Below are positions 24,176 through 33,141 of a stretch of 64,000 nucleotides of DNA, in pieces (positions within the stretch are counted from its first letter, which is position 1; the number at the start of each line of letters is the position of its first letter). Both the position numbers and the translations under genes were made by a program. The DNA comes from Bacteriovorax sp. BSW11_IV (GTDB lineage Bacteria > Bdellovibrionota > Bacteriovoracia > Bacteriovoracales > Bacteriovoracaceae). The notes beneath the pieces are model-generated. The model was not told where the DNA came from and ran no database searches. It worked only from the letters and a program-made list of their open reading frames with translations. The stretch spans positions 124,001 through 188,000 of the forward strand of contig NZ_AUNE01000045.1 of NCBI RefSeq assembly GCF_000447755.1. The letters run 5' to 3'.

Positions 24176-25393
24176 GTGAATTTATCACTTAAAAATCGTG
24201 TTGCAGCAAGTTTTGGTATTGCAACGATCGTCGTACTTATTCTGATTTTTATGGTTTTTCATTTTCTAAATTCATTGAATAAAGAAATTGAAATCATCAC
24301 AGTAAAGTCAAATAAGACATCAATTTCGGCCGACCAAGTAAGAATATCAGCTGTTATGATTATGAAAAGATCGAGAGAGCTTCTTACTAAGAAGAATAGA
24401 GCTGAGACGATTGAAAAGTTAACAAATCTTTGTGACAACATGACCTCTGAGCTTCAGGCCCTAGATGCGCTTTACCGTGACGGGGAAGCAAAGCAAATCG
24501 TGAAGCAAATGCTCTCATATGTTGATTCACTAAAAATTGTTCTTTCTAAATCGAGTGTATTCAATAGAGATGATCCAAATTTGGCCTCGATTGGTGATTT
24601 GGCCGATAAGATTTTAGATGCCTTTTCTGAGTTTCAAGATATTCAAAGTGAGTTTAATAACGAACGAGAGCGCAAGTTTAAGAGTATTATTGAAGAGACA
24701 AAAAAGAATATGATGATCACTCTCATCATTGGATTTTTAGGTTCAATCATTCTTGCACTTGTTGTTCCAGGAAAGATTGCACTACCGTTCAAGAAAATTA
24801 AAGATGCCATTCGTGAGCTTCAAGATTGTAACTTTGACGTTTCAATCTATTATTCACAAGACGATGAGATCGGTGAGATTGCTCGCGAGATGAATAAAAT
24901 GATTCAATCGTTCAAGGTTTTTGAAGAACTTCGAACAGATAGAATTGGTTTAGAGAATAGAAAGTTCGACGTTCTTGCAAATATGGTTAAAAGACCAGTT
25001 TTAATTGCCAATGCTAATGGCGAACTTATTTATATGAACAACCAGCTTTACTCCCTTCTTCAGGTACAATCTGTGGAAGTTATCGGTAAACAAATGGTTG
25101 ATACGGTTATGCCGAAGTCAATTATCGAGACATTTGAAATTGCGATTAAGAGAAGGTCAAAAATTGAAAATGCTCAGGTTGCTATTGAGGCCAAGCGTGA
25201 AGAAGAAAAAGATATCGCTGAGGCCATCCATAGCGAGCTTGATGAAGATGGAAAAGAAGTTGTTGCTGGTGAAGAGGAAGAAGAAGTTGTTGAGTATGTC
25301 TATCAAGGGTATGCCAACGTTATTCCAATTCGTGGTAAAGACAGCTCCCTAGATTATTACCTCATGGTACTTTCGAAAGAAGTTTACGTATAA
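24176..25393 (+). CDS. Membrane HAMP-PAS protein without output domain
   Basis: A 405-residue inner-membrane sensor-like protein. TM1 at ~10-30 (GIATIVVLILIFMVFHFL), a helical periplasmic domain, TM2 at ~180-200 (MMITLIIGFLGSIILALVV), a HAMP linker (IKDAIRELQDCNFDVSI to SQDDEIGEIAREMNKMI), then a PAS domain (VLIANANGELIYMNNQLYSLL). The PAS appears interrupted by an acidic insertion (EEEKDIAEAIHSELDE, GEEEEEVVE) before the final strands ANVIPIRG and YYLMVLSKEV. There is no histidine kinase, methyl-accepting or GGDEF domain after it. GTG start, three bases from ktrA, so it is part of the Ktr operon; a role in sensing for K+ transport is inferred. A strong terminator follows. Confidence 0.85.
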   Translation: MNLSLKNRVAASFGIATIVVLILIFMVFHFLNSLNKEIEIITVKSNKTSISADQVRISAVMIMKRSRELLTKKNRAETIEKLTNLCDNMTSELQALDALYRDGEAKQIVKQMLSYVDSLKIVLSKSSVFNRDDPNLASIGDLADKILDAFSEFQDIQSEFNNERERKFKSIIEETKKNMMITLIIGFLGSIILALVVPGKIALPFKKIKDAIRELQDCNFDVSIYYSQDDEIGEIAREMNKMIQSFKVFEELRTDRIGLENRKFDVLANMVKRPVLIANANGELIYMNNQLYSLLQVQSVEVIGKQMVDTVMPKSIIETFEIAIKRRSKIENAQVAIEAKREEEKDIAEAIHSELDEDGKEVVAGEEEEEVVEYVYQGYANVIPIRGKDSSLDYYLMVLSKEVYV

Positions 25394-25420
25394 AAAAGGG
25401 CCCAATTTGGGCCCTTTTTT
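25392..25420 (+). terminator. Terminator of the ktrBA-sensor operon
   Basis: Near-palindrome with arms AAAAAAGGGCCC / GGGCCCTTTTTT and a short AATTT loop, ending in six T. It overlaps the stop codon of the HAMP-PAS gene and closes the Ktr operon. Confidence 0.93.
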
Positions 25421-25455
25421 GTGTTGCATTAAATATATTAAATAATTTTTCCTCT

Positions 25456-25500
25456 AAAACCTGCGCTTTACGCTGTGCTCAGCGGTTTTGCTTTGCAAAA
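25456..25500. repeat. Two adjacent hairpins upstream of lepA
   Basis: CGCTG-TGCT-CAGCG (25471-25484) is directly followed by TTTTGC-TTT-GCAAAA (25486-25500). An outer pairing AAAACC (25456-25461) with GGTTTT (25484-25489) competes with the second hairpin. No U run follows, so these are not standard terminators. Role unknown. Confidence 0.45.
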
Positions 25501-25558
25501 TGACCCATCTAAAGTATAGAGTTTTCTTCACTTCTTTATTAATAAATTCAGTAACCTT

Positions 25559-25567
25559 TGCTAGAAT
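25559..25567 (+). promoter_or_regulatory. Extended -10 promoter of lepA
   Basis: TGCTAGAAT is a good extended -10 element (TGn plus TAGAAT). No convincing -35 is visible, as is common for extended -10 promoters. Transcription would begin near 25574, giving a leader of about 35 bases before lepA. Confidence 0.5.
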
Positions 25568-25609
25568 AACGGAACTTATTTTGCTTTATAGTTTGAGGAT
25601 AAAATCAGC

Positions 25610-27418
25610 ATGATCGACAGAAAATTCATTAGAAACTTTTCAATTATTGCCCATATCGACCATGGTAAGTCGACTCTTGCTGATCGTCTTATCGAGCAGA
25701 CTAATTCCATTACAAATAGAGAGAAGAAAGATCGTCTTCTCGACAATATGGATCTTGAAAAAGAAAGAGGGATTACGATTAAGGCGCAAACGGTGCGTAT
25801 TAAGTATAAGGCCCAAGATGGCAATGAATACTTTCTTAATCTAATCGACACTCCGGGACACGTTGACTTCTCTTATGAAGTTTCACGCTCGCTCGCTTCA
25901 TGTGATGGAGCACTACTTGTCGTTGATGCTTCTCAAGGTGTTGAAGCGCAAACTCTTGCAAACGTTTATATGGCCATGGAAAATGATTTAGAAATCGTTC
26001 CTGTCCTAAATAAGATTGATCTTCCTCATGCCGATCCTGAGCGTGTGAGAAAAGAAATTGAAGATGTCGTTGGAATTGAAGCAGTAGATGCTGATGAGGT
26101 TTCTGCAAAATCAGGTATAGGAATTGATGGTCTTCTTGAAACAATCGTAAGAAGAATTCCTTCACCAAAAGGAAATCCAGAAGCTCCACTTCAGGCCATG
26201 ATTTTCGACTCGTGGTTTGACCCATACCAAGGTGTTGTGTTCATCGTTAGGGTTGTTGAAGGAACGATGAAGAAAAAAGAAATGATCCATTTAAAGCACT
26301 CGGATGAGAGCTACGAGATTTTAAAACTTGCAGTTAACACACCATTTTTCACAGAGCTAGAAGAAATTGGCGCTGGTGAAGTAGGGATGGTTATTTGTGG
26401 TATTAAAAATATCCGTGACGTCAAAGTTGGGGATACTGTAGTTCACGCAAAACAAAAAGATAAAACACCATCTCTTGGTGGTTATGAAGAAGTTAAGCCA
26501 ATGGTATTTTGCGGGATCTTCCCAGTGGATTCTGTAGATTATGAAAACCTAAAAGACGCACTAGAGAAGCTCGCTCTAAATGATTCATCATTTACATATG
26601 AACCAGAAACTTCGCAGGCATTAGGTTTTGGTTACCGTTGTGGTTTCCTTGGTCTACTTCACATGAATATTATTCAAGAGCGTTTAGAGAGAGAGTTTAG
26701 TTTAAACCTTCTTTCCACGGCTCCATCGGTTTCTTACAAAGTAACTTTGAATAGTGGTGAAATGAAAGAAGTTTCAAACCCTTCTGAAATGCCAGATCCA
26801 TCAAAGATTATGAAAATTGAAGAGCCAGTAGTTGGTCTTTCAATTCACGTACCAAATGAATTTGTTGGAAAGATCATCAAACTTTGTGAAGAAAAGCGTG
26901 GAATTCAAACAGACATGAAGTACATCACACCTGAAAGGGTTCAAGTAATGTACGATCTTCCACTTTCTGAAATGGTTTTTGATTTCTATGACAAGATGAA
27001 AGGGATGACTAAAGGTTATGCCTCACTTGATTACGAACTTAAAGACTACCAAGAAGCTGATCTTGTTAAAGTAGATATACTATTAAATGGTGAACAAGTT
27101 GATGCTCTTTCTATTATCTGTCACAGAGCTTCTTCTTTCTATAAAGGAAGAGATCTAACTGAGAGACTTAGAAAAGTAATTGATAGACAACAATTTGATA
27201 TTGCAATTCAAGCTTCAATTGGAGCGAAGATTATTGCAAGAGAAACAGTTAAGGCCCTAAGAAAGAACGTTCTTGCAAAATGTTACGGTGGTGACGTTTC
27301 AAGAAAGAGAAAGCTTCTTGAAAAACAAAAGGCCGGTAAGAAGAGAATGAAGATGGTTGGAACTGTTGAAGTTCCTCAAGAGGCATTCCTTGCTGTTCTT
27401 AGTATGGACGAGGATTAA
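25610..27418 (+). CDS. lepA: Elongation factor 4
   Basis: A 602-residue translational GTPase that back-translocates or remodels ribosomes, most relevant under ionic or other stress. GTPase motifs: [16 protein letters not shown] (G1), [11 protein letters not shown] (G2), [13 protein letters not shown] (G3), [12 protein letters not shown] (G4). The C-terminal domain shows the EF4-specific [13 protein letters not shown] and the end block [25 protein letters not shown]. The ribosome binding site is weak (GAGG eleven bases away). Next to the Ktr operon, which would suit a salt-related role, but the two are separated by a terminator. It is followed two bases after its stop by an unknown gene. Confidence 0.97.
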   Translation: MIDRKFIRNFSIIAHIDHGKSTLADRLIEQTNSITNREKKDRLLDNMDLEKERGITIKAQTVRIKYKAQDGNEYFLNLIDTPGHVDFSYEVSRSLASCDGALLVVDASQGVEAQTLANVYMAMENDLEIVPVLNKIDLPHADPERVRKEIEDVVGIEAVDADEVSAKSGIGIDGLLETIVRRIPSPKGNPEAPLQAMIFDSWFDPYQGVVFIVRVVEGTMKKKEMIHLKHSDESYEILKLAVNTPFFTELEEIGAGEVGMVICGIKNIRDVKVGDTVVHAKQKDKTPSLGGYEEVKPMVFCGIFPVDSVDYENLKDALEKLALNDSSFTYEPETSQALGFGYRCGFLGLLHMNIIQERLEREFSLNLLSTAPSVSYKVTLNSGEMKEVSNPSEMPDPSKIMKIEEPVVGLSIHVPNEFVGKIIKLCEEKRGIQTDMKYITPERVQVMYDLPLSEMVFDFYDKMKGMTKGYASLDYELKDYQEADLVKVDILLNGEQVDALSIICHRASSFYKGRDLTERLRKVIDRQQFDIAIQASIGAKIIARETVKALRKNVLAKCYGGDVSRKRKLLEKQKAGKKRMKMVGTVEVPQEAFLAVLSMDED

Positions 27419-27420
27419 AA

Positions 27421-28050
27421 ATGGATGTTGCATTAAGAGAGCATCTTGAAAAAGCACTAACTAAGTATACTTCAGAAGAGTATTTCAAAGATCTAGTGTC
27501 TGCAAAAGATGAATACTTTGCCATGGCGGGAAAAGTTCTCGAAGAAGATGATGATTTTGAAAACAGGATGAGTTCTTTCAATCTTTGGTATTTAATGCAA
27601 AGAAGAGCTAATGAAAAGAGCTCAACTTATATTGAAACGTACGTAAAAGAAAATGAACTTGAAGAAGATGTTGGTAACGCTCTGGTGGGCGCGAACCACT
27701 CTTTGTTTGAATATAGTGGAACTAACTTTAGAAAGAAGCATGTGATTAAAGATATTCTTCACGATAGAAAAATCTATCTTGAAAAAGATTACATCATGCC
27801 TTCAATTGTAAAAGACGATATTTTCATTGGACGTACTCTTGATTTTAAAGAGAAATCATTTCTCCTAGATGGTATTACTGTAGTACCAGGGGATGTGAGA
27901 AGTGTTCTTGTAAAAGAATCGAAGAAAGTAAGAAAGCTTCAGGATCTTAAAAGAGACTTTCAATTTCTTATGCAGATTGAGGCCTTTAAAACTAAGTGGC
28001 GTCGCTACGGCCACATTGATGCGAAAAAAATATTTCAATTCAGAATATAA
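27421..28050 (+). CDS. Hypothetical protein, 209 aa, co-transcribed with lepA
   Basis: Not a family I know. A soluble, helix-rich and highly charged protein (EEYFKDLVSAKDEYFAMAGK, LKRDFQFLMQIEAFKTKWRR) without signal or membrane segments. The centre has a strand-rich portion (MPSIVKDDIFIGRTLDFKEKS). Its ATG starts two bases after the lepA stop, so translation is likely coupled and both would be made together; no ribosome binding site other than sequence inside lepA's end. A terminator follows. Lineage-specific partner of EF4 is a possibility, not evidence. Confidence 0.7.
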   Translation: MDVALREHLEKALTKYTSEEYFKDLVSAKDEYFAMAGKVLEEDDDFENRMSSFNLWYLMQRRANEKSSTYIETYVKENELEEDVGNALVGANHSLFEYSGTNFRKKHVIKDILHDRKIYLEKDYIMPSIVKDDIFIGRTLDFKEKSFLLDGITVVPGDVRSVLVKESKKVRKLQDLKRDFQFLMQIEAFKTKWRRYGHIDAKKIFQFRI

Positions 28051-28052
28051 AA

Positions 28053-28074
28053 AAAAGGCCCATTCGGGCCTTTT
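28053..28074. terminator. Bidirectional terminator
   Basis: AAAAGGCCC / GGGCCTTTT stem with an ATTC loop lies between the convergent genes ending at 28050 and 28076. Both strands give a T-rich tail, stronger on the minus strand. Confidence 0.88.
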
Positions 28075-28075
28075 C

Positions 28076-28837
28076 TTATTCGAGGATTCTGGCCTCGACT
28101 TTAAGTGTTGCTCTACTTCCTTTTAAATTATTTGATACTGCTGTGATACGAATGGCCTGAATATTTCTGCCATTAGGGGCAATAATTGTATGTCCTTTTG
28201 AACGACCTTCTTGCAGTCTTCCTTCAAGTTCTCCGATTTTTTGAACTTCACCATTTCCAAAAAGAATTCTTGCATCAGTAATTGTTACATCAGCAGTTTG
28301 CGCCTCAAGGCGAATGGCCTTTACTCTTTGACCTTGAACTTCAATCTCTTCTGAAGATTCGAAAAATTTAGAAACTCTAAATTCTTTTAAAGTCACAACG
28401 CGTGCTCTTGGAGCAGGAGTTCTTTCTTCAAGAACGATAGCAATTCTTTTGATTTTGATATTTCCTTGAAGAGCTAGTTGCCATACACCTTTTGAGTCTC
28501 GTGATGGGTTATCTAGAACAATTTTTGAATATGTATCAATATTGTTGTCTTGGAAATCGTAAGGTCTGCCATCAATAATTTCGCGAAGAGAGTGATCATC
28601 TCCAACAGTTAAAGAAATTTTTCCTTGTCCTTGTTTACTTTTGGCAAAGACTACAACTTTTACGAGTTCTTGATTTTTAATTTCAATTCGATGTTGTTGT
28701 TTGAGTTCTTGTTTTAATTTAATAGTGTTTTGGCCTTGTAGATGTAAGTCGTTCATCTGTAAAACAAGCCGTTCATTTGCAAGTGTATTTACACAAGTTG
28801 ATAAAATAACAAAGGCCGTAATTAAAAATGTCTTCAT
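28076..28837 (-). CDS. Hypothetical secreted beta-rich protein, 253 aa
   Basis: Unknown function. I take the ATG at 28837 (MKTFLITAFVILSTCVNTLAN) because a strong GGGGAGAGGG site lies just before it and the result is a clean signal peptide; an in-frame ATG at 28879 would add 14 unlikely residues. The mature part seems to hold repeated beta units with the theme I-K-x-I/A-I-x-x (IKIKRIAIVLEE, VKAIRLEAQT, IQAIRITAVS), suggestive of three related domains of about 75 residues. Probably periplasmic or on the cell surface. It converges with the lepA operon across a bidirectional terminator. Confidence 0.65.
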   Translation of the reverse strand: MKTFLITAFVILSTCVNTLANERLVLQMNDLHLQGQNTIKLKQELKQQHRIEIKNQELVKVVVFAKSKQGQGKISLTVGDDHSLREIIDGRPYDFQDNNIDTYSKIVLDNPSRDSKGVWQLALQGNIKIKRIAIVLEERTPAPRARVVTLKEFRVSKFFESSEEIEVQGQRVKAIRLEAQTADVTITDARILFGNGEVQKIGELEGRLQEGRSKGHTIIAPNGRNIQAIRITAVSNNLKGSRATLKVEARILE

Positions 28838-29031
28838 CCCTCTCCCCTTAGTTGGACGTTTACAAAAGCATTTCATCAATTCATTCGATGAGTGGCGGTA
28901 GTTTGTAAGAGAGCAATGAGCGTGCCAAAACGGCTACAAGTGATTTTAGTTAGAAGACGCGTTGCTAACTATTATTTATTGGGGCATTTTGCTACTGATG
29001 GCCACAATGATACTGGTGCAATTTGTTGAAT

Positions 29032-30006
29032 TTAAAAGTTTTCAGCTTCTTTAAGATTATGGTGCTTACCAAAGAAAAGGTAGGGAATCACACCAAGAAG
29101 GTTCACACAAACAGCGGCCAAGAAGTAAAGATTGAATAAACTGGCCCCGCCTGAAATTCCTACGAAACCAAAAAGTTCATTAAAGATAAGGTGACCTACT
29201 CCGGCCCCAGAAGGTGAAATTGGTATGGCCACTGCAATAAGTCCGGCCGGAACGAATGTGAAAACTTGAGATAAGAGAAGATCTTTACCGTAAAAGTTTT
29301 TCGTTAATAACCAAAAGGCCATGATATTGAAAAATTGCATAACCATACTTAGTGCTAAACATGTAAGAAGGGTTTTCTTGTTGCTGCCAATGAGCCAAAC
29401 ATCGCTCATAACTTTTGAAATCTTTGCTCCGACAACAGGAATCTTATTAAACAAATTCAAGAAAAGAGTTTGTAATTTTTTTGGAATAAAAAGGAGCATG
29501 ATAAAGACAATTGCACCGAAAAAAAGTACGAGATTAAAACTTACAATACTCTTCATACCTTTAGAAATTGAAAACATTTCTTCAAAATGAGTAAGAGTAA
29601 AAATCCCACTTAGAAAAAGTAGTCCCATGAGTCCTAAAATTCTATCCAGCATAACTGAAGAAAATAAAAAACTGCGAGTAAGATTTTTATCTATATCTTT
29701 AGCATAAACGAGCTTTAATAAATCACCTGTTACAGCACCTGGAAGAACAGTATTAAAGAACAGACCAATCCAAGTTAGAGCAAGAGCGCTAAGTTTTGGA
29801 ATAGGTGAAGAGGCCTTTAGGTCCAATAGCATTTTCCAGCGGTAACTAGAAATCATGGCCTGGGTGAAAATAATTGCAACGCCAATATAAGCAATAAATC
29901 CACTAGAAAAAGCTCTTTTGACTAACGAGAAGTCGAGCTTACCGCTTGCCACCATCCAAATGATGATGCCGAGGGCCAGTGCAATTTTTGCAATAGTTTT
30001 TAACAT
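29032..30006 (-). CDS. Flippase-like/LPG-synthase transmembrane-domain protein
   Basis: A 324-residue polytopic membrane protein with eight or so helices of the UPF0104/AglD-like family (the transmembrane domain of MprF). Typical features are the start LKTIAKIALALGIIIWMVASG, SSYRWKMLLDLK, the FNTVLPGAVTGDLLKL motif of a conserved helix, LSMVMQFFNIMAFWLL and IAVAIPISPSGAGVGHLIFNELFG. Family members move lipids or lipid-linked sugars across or within the membrane; the substrate is unknown here. Its C-terminus lacks the MprF synthase domain. It is divergent from ugd (94 bases between), so both may respond to the same signal. A role in envelope glycolipid modification is inferred. Confidence 0.85.
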   Translation of the reverse strand: MLKTIAKIALALGIIIWMVASGKLDFSLVKRAFSSGFIAYIGVAIIFTQAMISSYRWKMLLDLKASSPIPKLSALALTWIGLFFNTVLPGAVTGDLLKLVYAKDIDKNLTRSFLFSSVMLDRILGLMGLLFLSGIFTLTHFEEMFSISKGMKSIVSFNLVLFFGAIVFIMLLFIPKKLQTLFLNLFNKIPVVGAKISKVMSDVWLIGSNKKTLLTCLALSMVMQFFNIMAFWLLTKNFYGKDLLLSQVFTFVPAGLIAVAIPISPSGAGVGHLIFNELFGFVGISGGASLFNLYFLAAVCVNLLGVIPYLFFGKHHNLKEAENF

Positions 30007-30100
30007 TTTAGAGTTGCCTTGCGTTATTTAGGGTCTTTTCACTCCATATTGCGAAAAGATGATGGTATTGTAAACAGGTTATTTTAATGAAGGAGCTAAG

Positions 30101-31414
30101 ATGAAAGTATCAGTTATTGGAACTGGTTATGTGGGCCTAGTTAGTGGAACTTGTTTTGCTGAAATCGGTCACCATGTCACATGTATTGATATTGATGAAA
30201 ATAAAATTAAAACTCTTAAAGATGGAAAGTCACCAATTTACGAACCAGGACTAACTGATCTTTTAGAAAGAAATATCAAATCAGGGCGCTTACTTTTTTC
30301 TACAGGTTATGAATCTGTAAAAGACGCCAAATCTATTTTCTTAGCTGTAGGAACTCCTTCAAGTGATGATGGTCAGGCCGATCTACGCTATCTTGAAGCA
30401 GCTGCTGTTGCTGTTGCAAAAGAGCTTAGTGATGATGCAATCATCGTTATCAAGTCAACTGTGCCAGTGGGAACTTGTGAAAAAATTAAGGCCCTTGTTG
30501 CAAAAAATACGACTAAGAAATTTCATATCGTAAACAATCCTGAATTTTTGAAAGAAGGTTCAGCAGTTGAAGATTTTATGAAACCAGATAGAGTTGTTAT
30601 TGGGCATGCTGATGAATATGCAGCAAGCGCAATGGCCGAGCTTTATGAGCCACTTGTTCGTCAAGGCAATCCCATTTATATGATGTCAAATCTCTCTGCA
30701 GAGATGACGAAATATGCAGCGAACTGTTTTCTTGCAACTAAAATCTCATTCATCAACGATATTGCAAAACTTTGTGATTTCACAGGTGCTGATATTAATG
30801 AAGTTAGAAAAGGGATTGCTTCAGATCAAAGAATTGGTGGGCACTTCCTATATCCAGGTCCTGGTTATGGGGGGAGCTGTTTTCCAAAAGATGTTAAGGC
30901 CCTTATTTTTACGGCCAAAGAATATGGAACTAATCTAAGAGTTGTTGAAGCGACTGAAGATGTAAATGACGATCAGAAGGTTCGTATGTTTGAAAAAATG
31001 AAAAAACACTACGGAGATCTGAAAGGTAAAACTTTTGCTTTTTGGGGTGTTGCCTTCAAAGCAAATACAGATGACGTAAGAGAAACTTCTGCAATCTATA
31101 TGGCAAAAGCACTAATTGAAGAAGGTGCGACTGTTCACTTCTTTGATCCTGTCGCTTCTGAAAATTTCTTAAAAATTATGGATCACAATCCAGCACTTAA
31201 GAAATTTGATAACAAGTACGACGCCTTAACTGGTTGTGATGCACTAGTGACAATGACTGAATGGAGAGAATTTAGTTCACCAGATTTTGAAGAAGTTAAA
31301 AATCGTTTGAAAGCTCCTGTTCTATTTGATGGAAGAAACCTTTATGACACTCATAAAGTTCTTGAACTTGGGTTTAAATACTTTGCCATCGGTAAATATA
31401 TTCCTGCATTATGA
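30101..31414 (+). CDS. ugd: UDP-glucose 6-dehydrogenase
   Basis: Oxidises UDP-glucose to UDP-glucuronic acid with NAD, feeding capsule, LPS or lipid A sugar synthesis. 437 residues; NAD site VSVIGTGYVGLVSGTCFAE, then VTCIDIDENK, central SNLSAEMTKYAANCFLATKI, and the catalytic cysteine in PGPGYGGSCFPKDVKAL (residue ~260). A GAAGGAG site precedes the ATG. The stop codon overlaps the start of the downstream nitrilase-type gene in an ATGA arrangement, so the two are translated together. The divergent flippase-like gene suggests a shared envelope polysaccharide role. Confidence 0.96.
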   Translation: MKVSVIGTGYVGLVSGTCFAEIGHHVTCIDIDENKIKTLKDGKSPIYEPGLTDLLERNIKSGRLLFSTGYESVKDAKSIFLAVGTPSSDDGQADLRYLEAAAVAVAKELSDDAIIVIKSTVPVGTCEKIKALVAKNTTKKFHIVNNPEFLKEGSAVEDFMKPDRVVIGHADEYAASAMAELYEPLVRQGNPIYMMSNLSAEMTKYAANCFLATKISFINDIAKLCDFTGADINEVRKGIASDQRIGGHFLYPGPGYGGSCFPKDVKALIFTAKEYGTNLRVVEATEDVNDDQKVRMFEKMKKHYGDLKGKTFAFWGVAFKANTDDVRETSAIYMAKALIEEGATVHFFDPVASENFLKIMDHNPALKKFDNKYDALTGCDALVTMTEWREFSSPDFEEVKNRLKAPVLFDGRNLYDTHKVLELGFKYFAIGKYIPAL

Positions 31415-32199
31415 AAATAGCATTAATTCAAATCACATCAGTTTTAGATTATAAAATCAATCTGGAGAAGATTCAAAACCTTCTCCAGAAGGCCAAAAGC
31501 GAAGGGGCGAAAATAGCTTTTTTACCAGAGTGTTTCTACTCTATGTCAGATGGAAAAAAACCTACGCCTTATTTGATTGAAGACAATAATGAGCACTACA
31601 ATAATATTAAAAATCTTGCCGTTGATTCAGGTCTATATATTATTGGTGGAAGTGCCGCAACTTTAGTTAATGGAAAAATTATTAATAGGGCCTTTAACTT
31701 TTCTCCAGAAGGAAAGGACATTGGTCACTACGATAAAAGAAAACTCTTTTCATGTGATATCGTTAAAGAGGGTGTGAGAAAGAAAGTTGACGAAGGTGAT
31801 ATCTATACTCCTGGTAATGATGGAAAAATCATAGACGTTGAGGGGTGGAAGATTGGTTTAGGAATTTGCTTTGATGTAAGGTTTAGCGCATTTGCAGATC
31901 AGTACAGAAAAAGTGATGTCGATATTCTTACTTATGCATCGGCCTTCACTGTTCCAACAGGAATGGCCCATTGGCATTTATTAAATCGTGCAAGAGCAGT
32001 TGAGAGTCAATGTTATGTTGTTTCAAGTGCACAAACTGGACAGAATTCTGAAGTTGTTTCAACTTACGGTCATTCTTTAGTTGTTGATCCATGGGGAGAT
32101 ATTCTCTCAGATTGTGGAGAAAAAGAGGGCATGAGTGTTGTTGAATTATCTAAAGAGAGAAAAGATCAGGTTCGCAAGCAAGTTATAATGACTTTTTAA
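31411..32199 (+). CDS. Nit-type carbon-nitrogen hydrolase
   Basis: A nitrilase-superfamily amidase, 262 residues, with the Glu-Lys-Cys triad in FLPECFYSM (Glu), YDKRKLFSCD (Lys) and LGICFDVRFSAFADQYRK (Cys), matching the Nit1/NitFhit subgroup that hydrolyses deaminated glutathione and related omega-amides. It starts four bases inside ugd, a translational coupling. Whether it acts on deaminated glutathione or on an amide from another pathway cannot be decided from sequence. Its 3' end overlaps the convergent lipoprotein gene by 17 bases. Confidence 0.9.
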   Translation: MKIALIQITSVLDYKINLEKIQNLLQKAKSEGAKIAFLPECFYSMSDGKKPTPYLIEDNNEHYNNIKNLAVDSGLYIIGGSAATLVNGKIINRAFNFSPEGKDIGHYDKRKLFSCDIVKEGVRKKVDEGDIYTPGNDGKIIDVEGWKIGLGICFDVRFSAFADQYRKSDVDILTYASAFTVPTGMAHWHLLNRARAVESQCYVVSSAQTGQNSEVVSTYGHSLVVDPWGDILSDCGEKEGMSVVELSKERKDQVRKQVIMTF

Positions 32200-32512
32200 A
32201 AAGCGTATAGTTGCTTCCGTTTTTTCCAATAAGTTCTATGCTATCGCCCGTGAAATTTTTAAAGAACGTGCGATAGCTCATTTCTTCATTATCATTTCCA
32301 AAAATAAGTAACTTTCTAGCAATATTAATTTCTGCCATTGAGTATTTCTCAATATGGCCATTTTGGTTGTAGATTTCAACTTGGTCTTTAAAGATTTGAA
32401 AGTGAGTTTTTCCAGTTGCATCCACCCATTTGCCTTCAAGACTTGAAGTTAGTGGGCCACATGACGCCAGTGTAAATAAAAAAAAGTGTAATAAAATCTT
32501 AGCTTTGCACAT
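32183..32512 (-). CDS. Hypothetical small lipoprotein, 109 aa
   Basis: Unknown. Signal peptide CKAKILLHFFLFTLASC ends in the lipobox LASC, so a lipoprotein of about 90 mature residues. The mature domain resembles a small lipocalin-like or DUF-type beta sheet (SLEGKWVDATGKTHFQIFKDQVEIY; a start G-K-W is common in such folds), but no specific family is claimed. The 3' end overlaps the Nit gene by 17 bases. No Shine-Dalgarno is visible before the ATG. Confidence 0.65.
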   Translation of the reverse strand: MCKAKILLHFFLFTLASCGPLTSSLEGKWVDATGKTHFQIFKDQVEIYNQNGHIEKYSMAEINIARKLLIFGNDNEEMSYRTFFKNFTGDSIELIGKNGSNYTLFKKSL

Positions 32513-32654
32513 ACTAGGTTAATTAAACATCTATTTGGAAAATTTTTAAAGACTTTTCTTGAGTTTCTTTTAAGATTTGTTTCGCAATGTGAAAAATTGT
32601 GTAAAGAACTCAGGTAATCGTGACGAAGAGTATAATAGAATAAGGAGTGATTCT

Positions 32655-32861
32655 ATGGGAACTCTAGAAATGATTATTATTGGATCTGTTGCAGCACTTT
32701 GTTTTGGTGGCGGGGCCATTTTTATGACTCTTCGTTATTATTCAGAAGAGATGCATGAGTTTGAAGAAGAGGCCAAAAACTTACACGCCCCAATTCGTCC
32801 GCATGAAAATTACTTCACTGACGCTGAGGCGCGATTGTCAGAAGAGAAGAGATCGGCCTAG
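32655..32861 (+). CDS. Small single-pass membrane protein, 68 aa
   Basis: A 68-residue protein with one N-terminal membrane helix (MIIIGSVAALCFGGGAIFMTL) and an acidic soluble tail (EEMHEFEEEAKNLHAP). I start at the ATG at 32655 because AAGGAG lies seven bases upstream; an upstream in-frame start at 32577 lacks one. Reminiscent of small membrane components of respiratory or transport assemblies, but I do not recognise it. The end is four bases from the convergent nfu gene. Confidence 0.65.
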   Translation: MGTLEMIIIGSVAALCFGGGAIFMTLRYYSEEMHEFEEEAKNLHAPIRPHENYFTDAEARLSEEKRSA

Positions 32862-32864
32862 GGC

Positions 32865-33119
32865 CTACATGAAGGGATTTGCACCCGCAGCGTGATCTGT
32901 AACATCAACAACTTCTTCGATTTCAGGAAAGTTGCGCTTAATTAATGTCTCAATTCCATCTTTAAGAGTTGCCGATGAGCTTGAACAGCCTTGGCAACCA
33001 CCTTGTAGTCTTAAAAAAACTTTGTTGTTATCAATATCTACAACTTCAACGTTACCACCGTGAGCGGCAAGGGCCGGTCTTACTTGTTCGTCTAATAGGG
33101 CCTCAATTTTTCTAAACAT
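32865..33119 (-). CDS. NifU-like iron-sulfur cluster scaffold domain protein
   Basis: An 84-residue stand-alone NifU C-terminal domain (Nfu type). The CxxC cluster ligands are in LQGGCQGCSSSSATLKDGIE, preceded by RPALAAHGGNVEVVDID and followed by IETLIKRNFPEI. It would carry a 4Fe-4S cluster for transfer to apo-enzymes. Short form, without the HesB-like N-terminal domain of E. coli NfuA. A GAGGTAA site precedes the ATG. It is downstream of rsmE on the same strand (22-base gap), so the two may be an operon. Confidence 0.94.
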   Translation of the reverse strand: MFRKIEALLDEQVRPALAAHGGNVEVVDIDNNKVFLRLQGGCQGCSSSSATLKDGIETLIKRNFPEIEEVVDVTDHAAGANPFM

Positions 33120-33141
33120 ATTTACCTCATTAATACTTTAA

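Noticed and set aside
32577-32654. Upstream extension of the small membrane protein
   Set aside because: The in-frame start lacks a ribosome binding site and the ATG at 32655 has AAGGAG.
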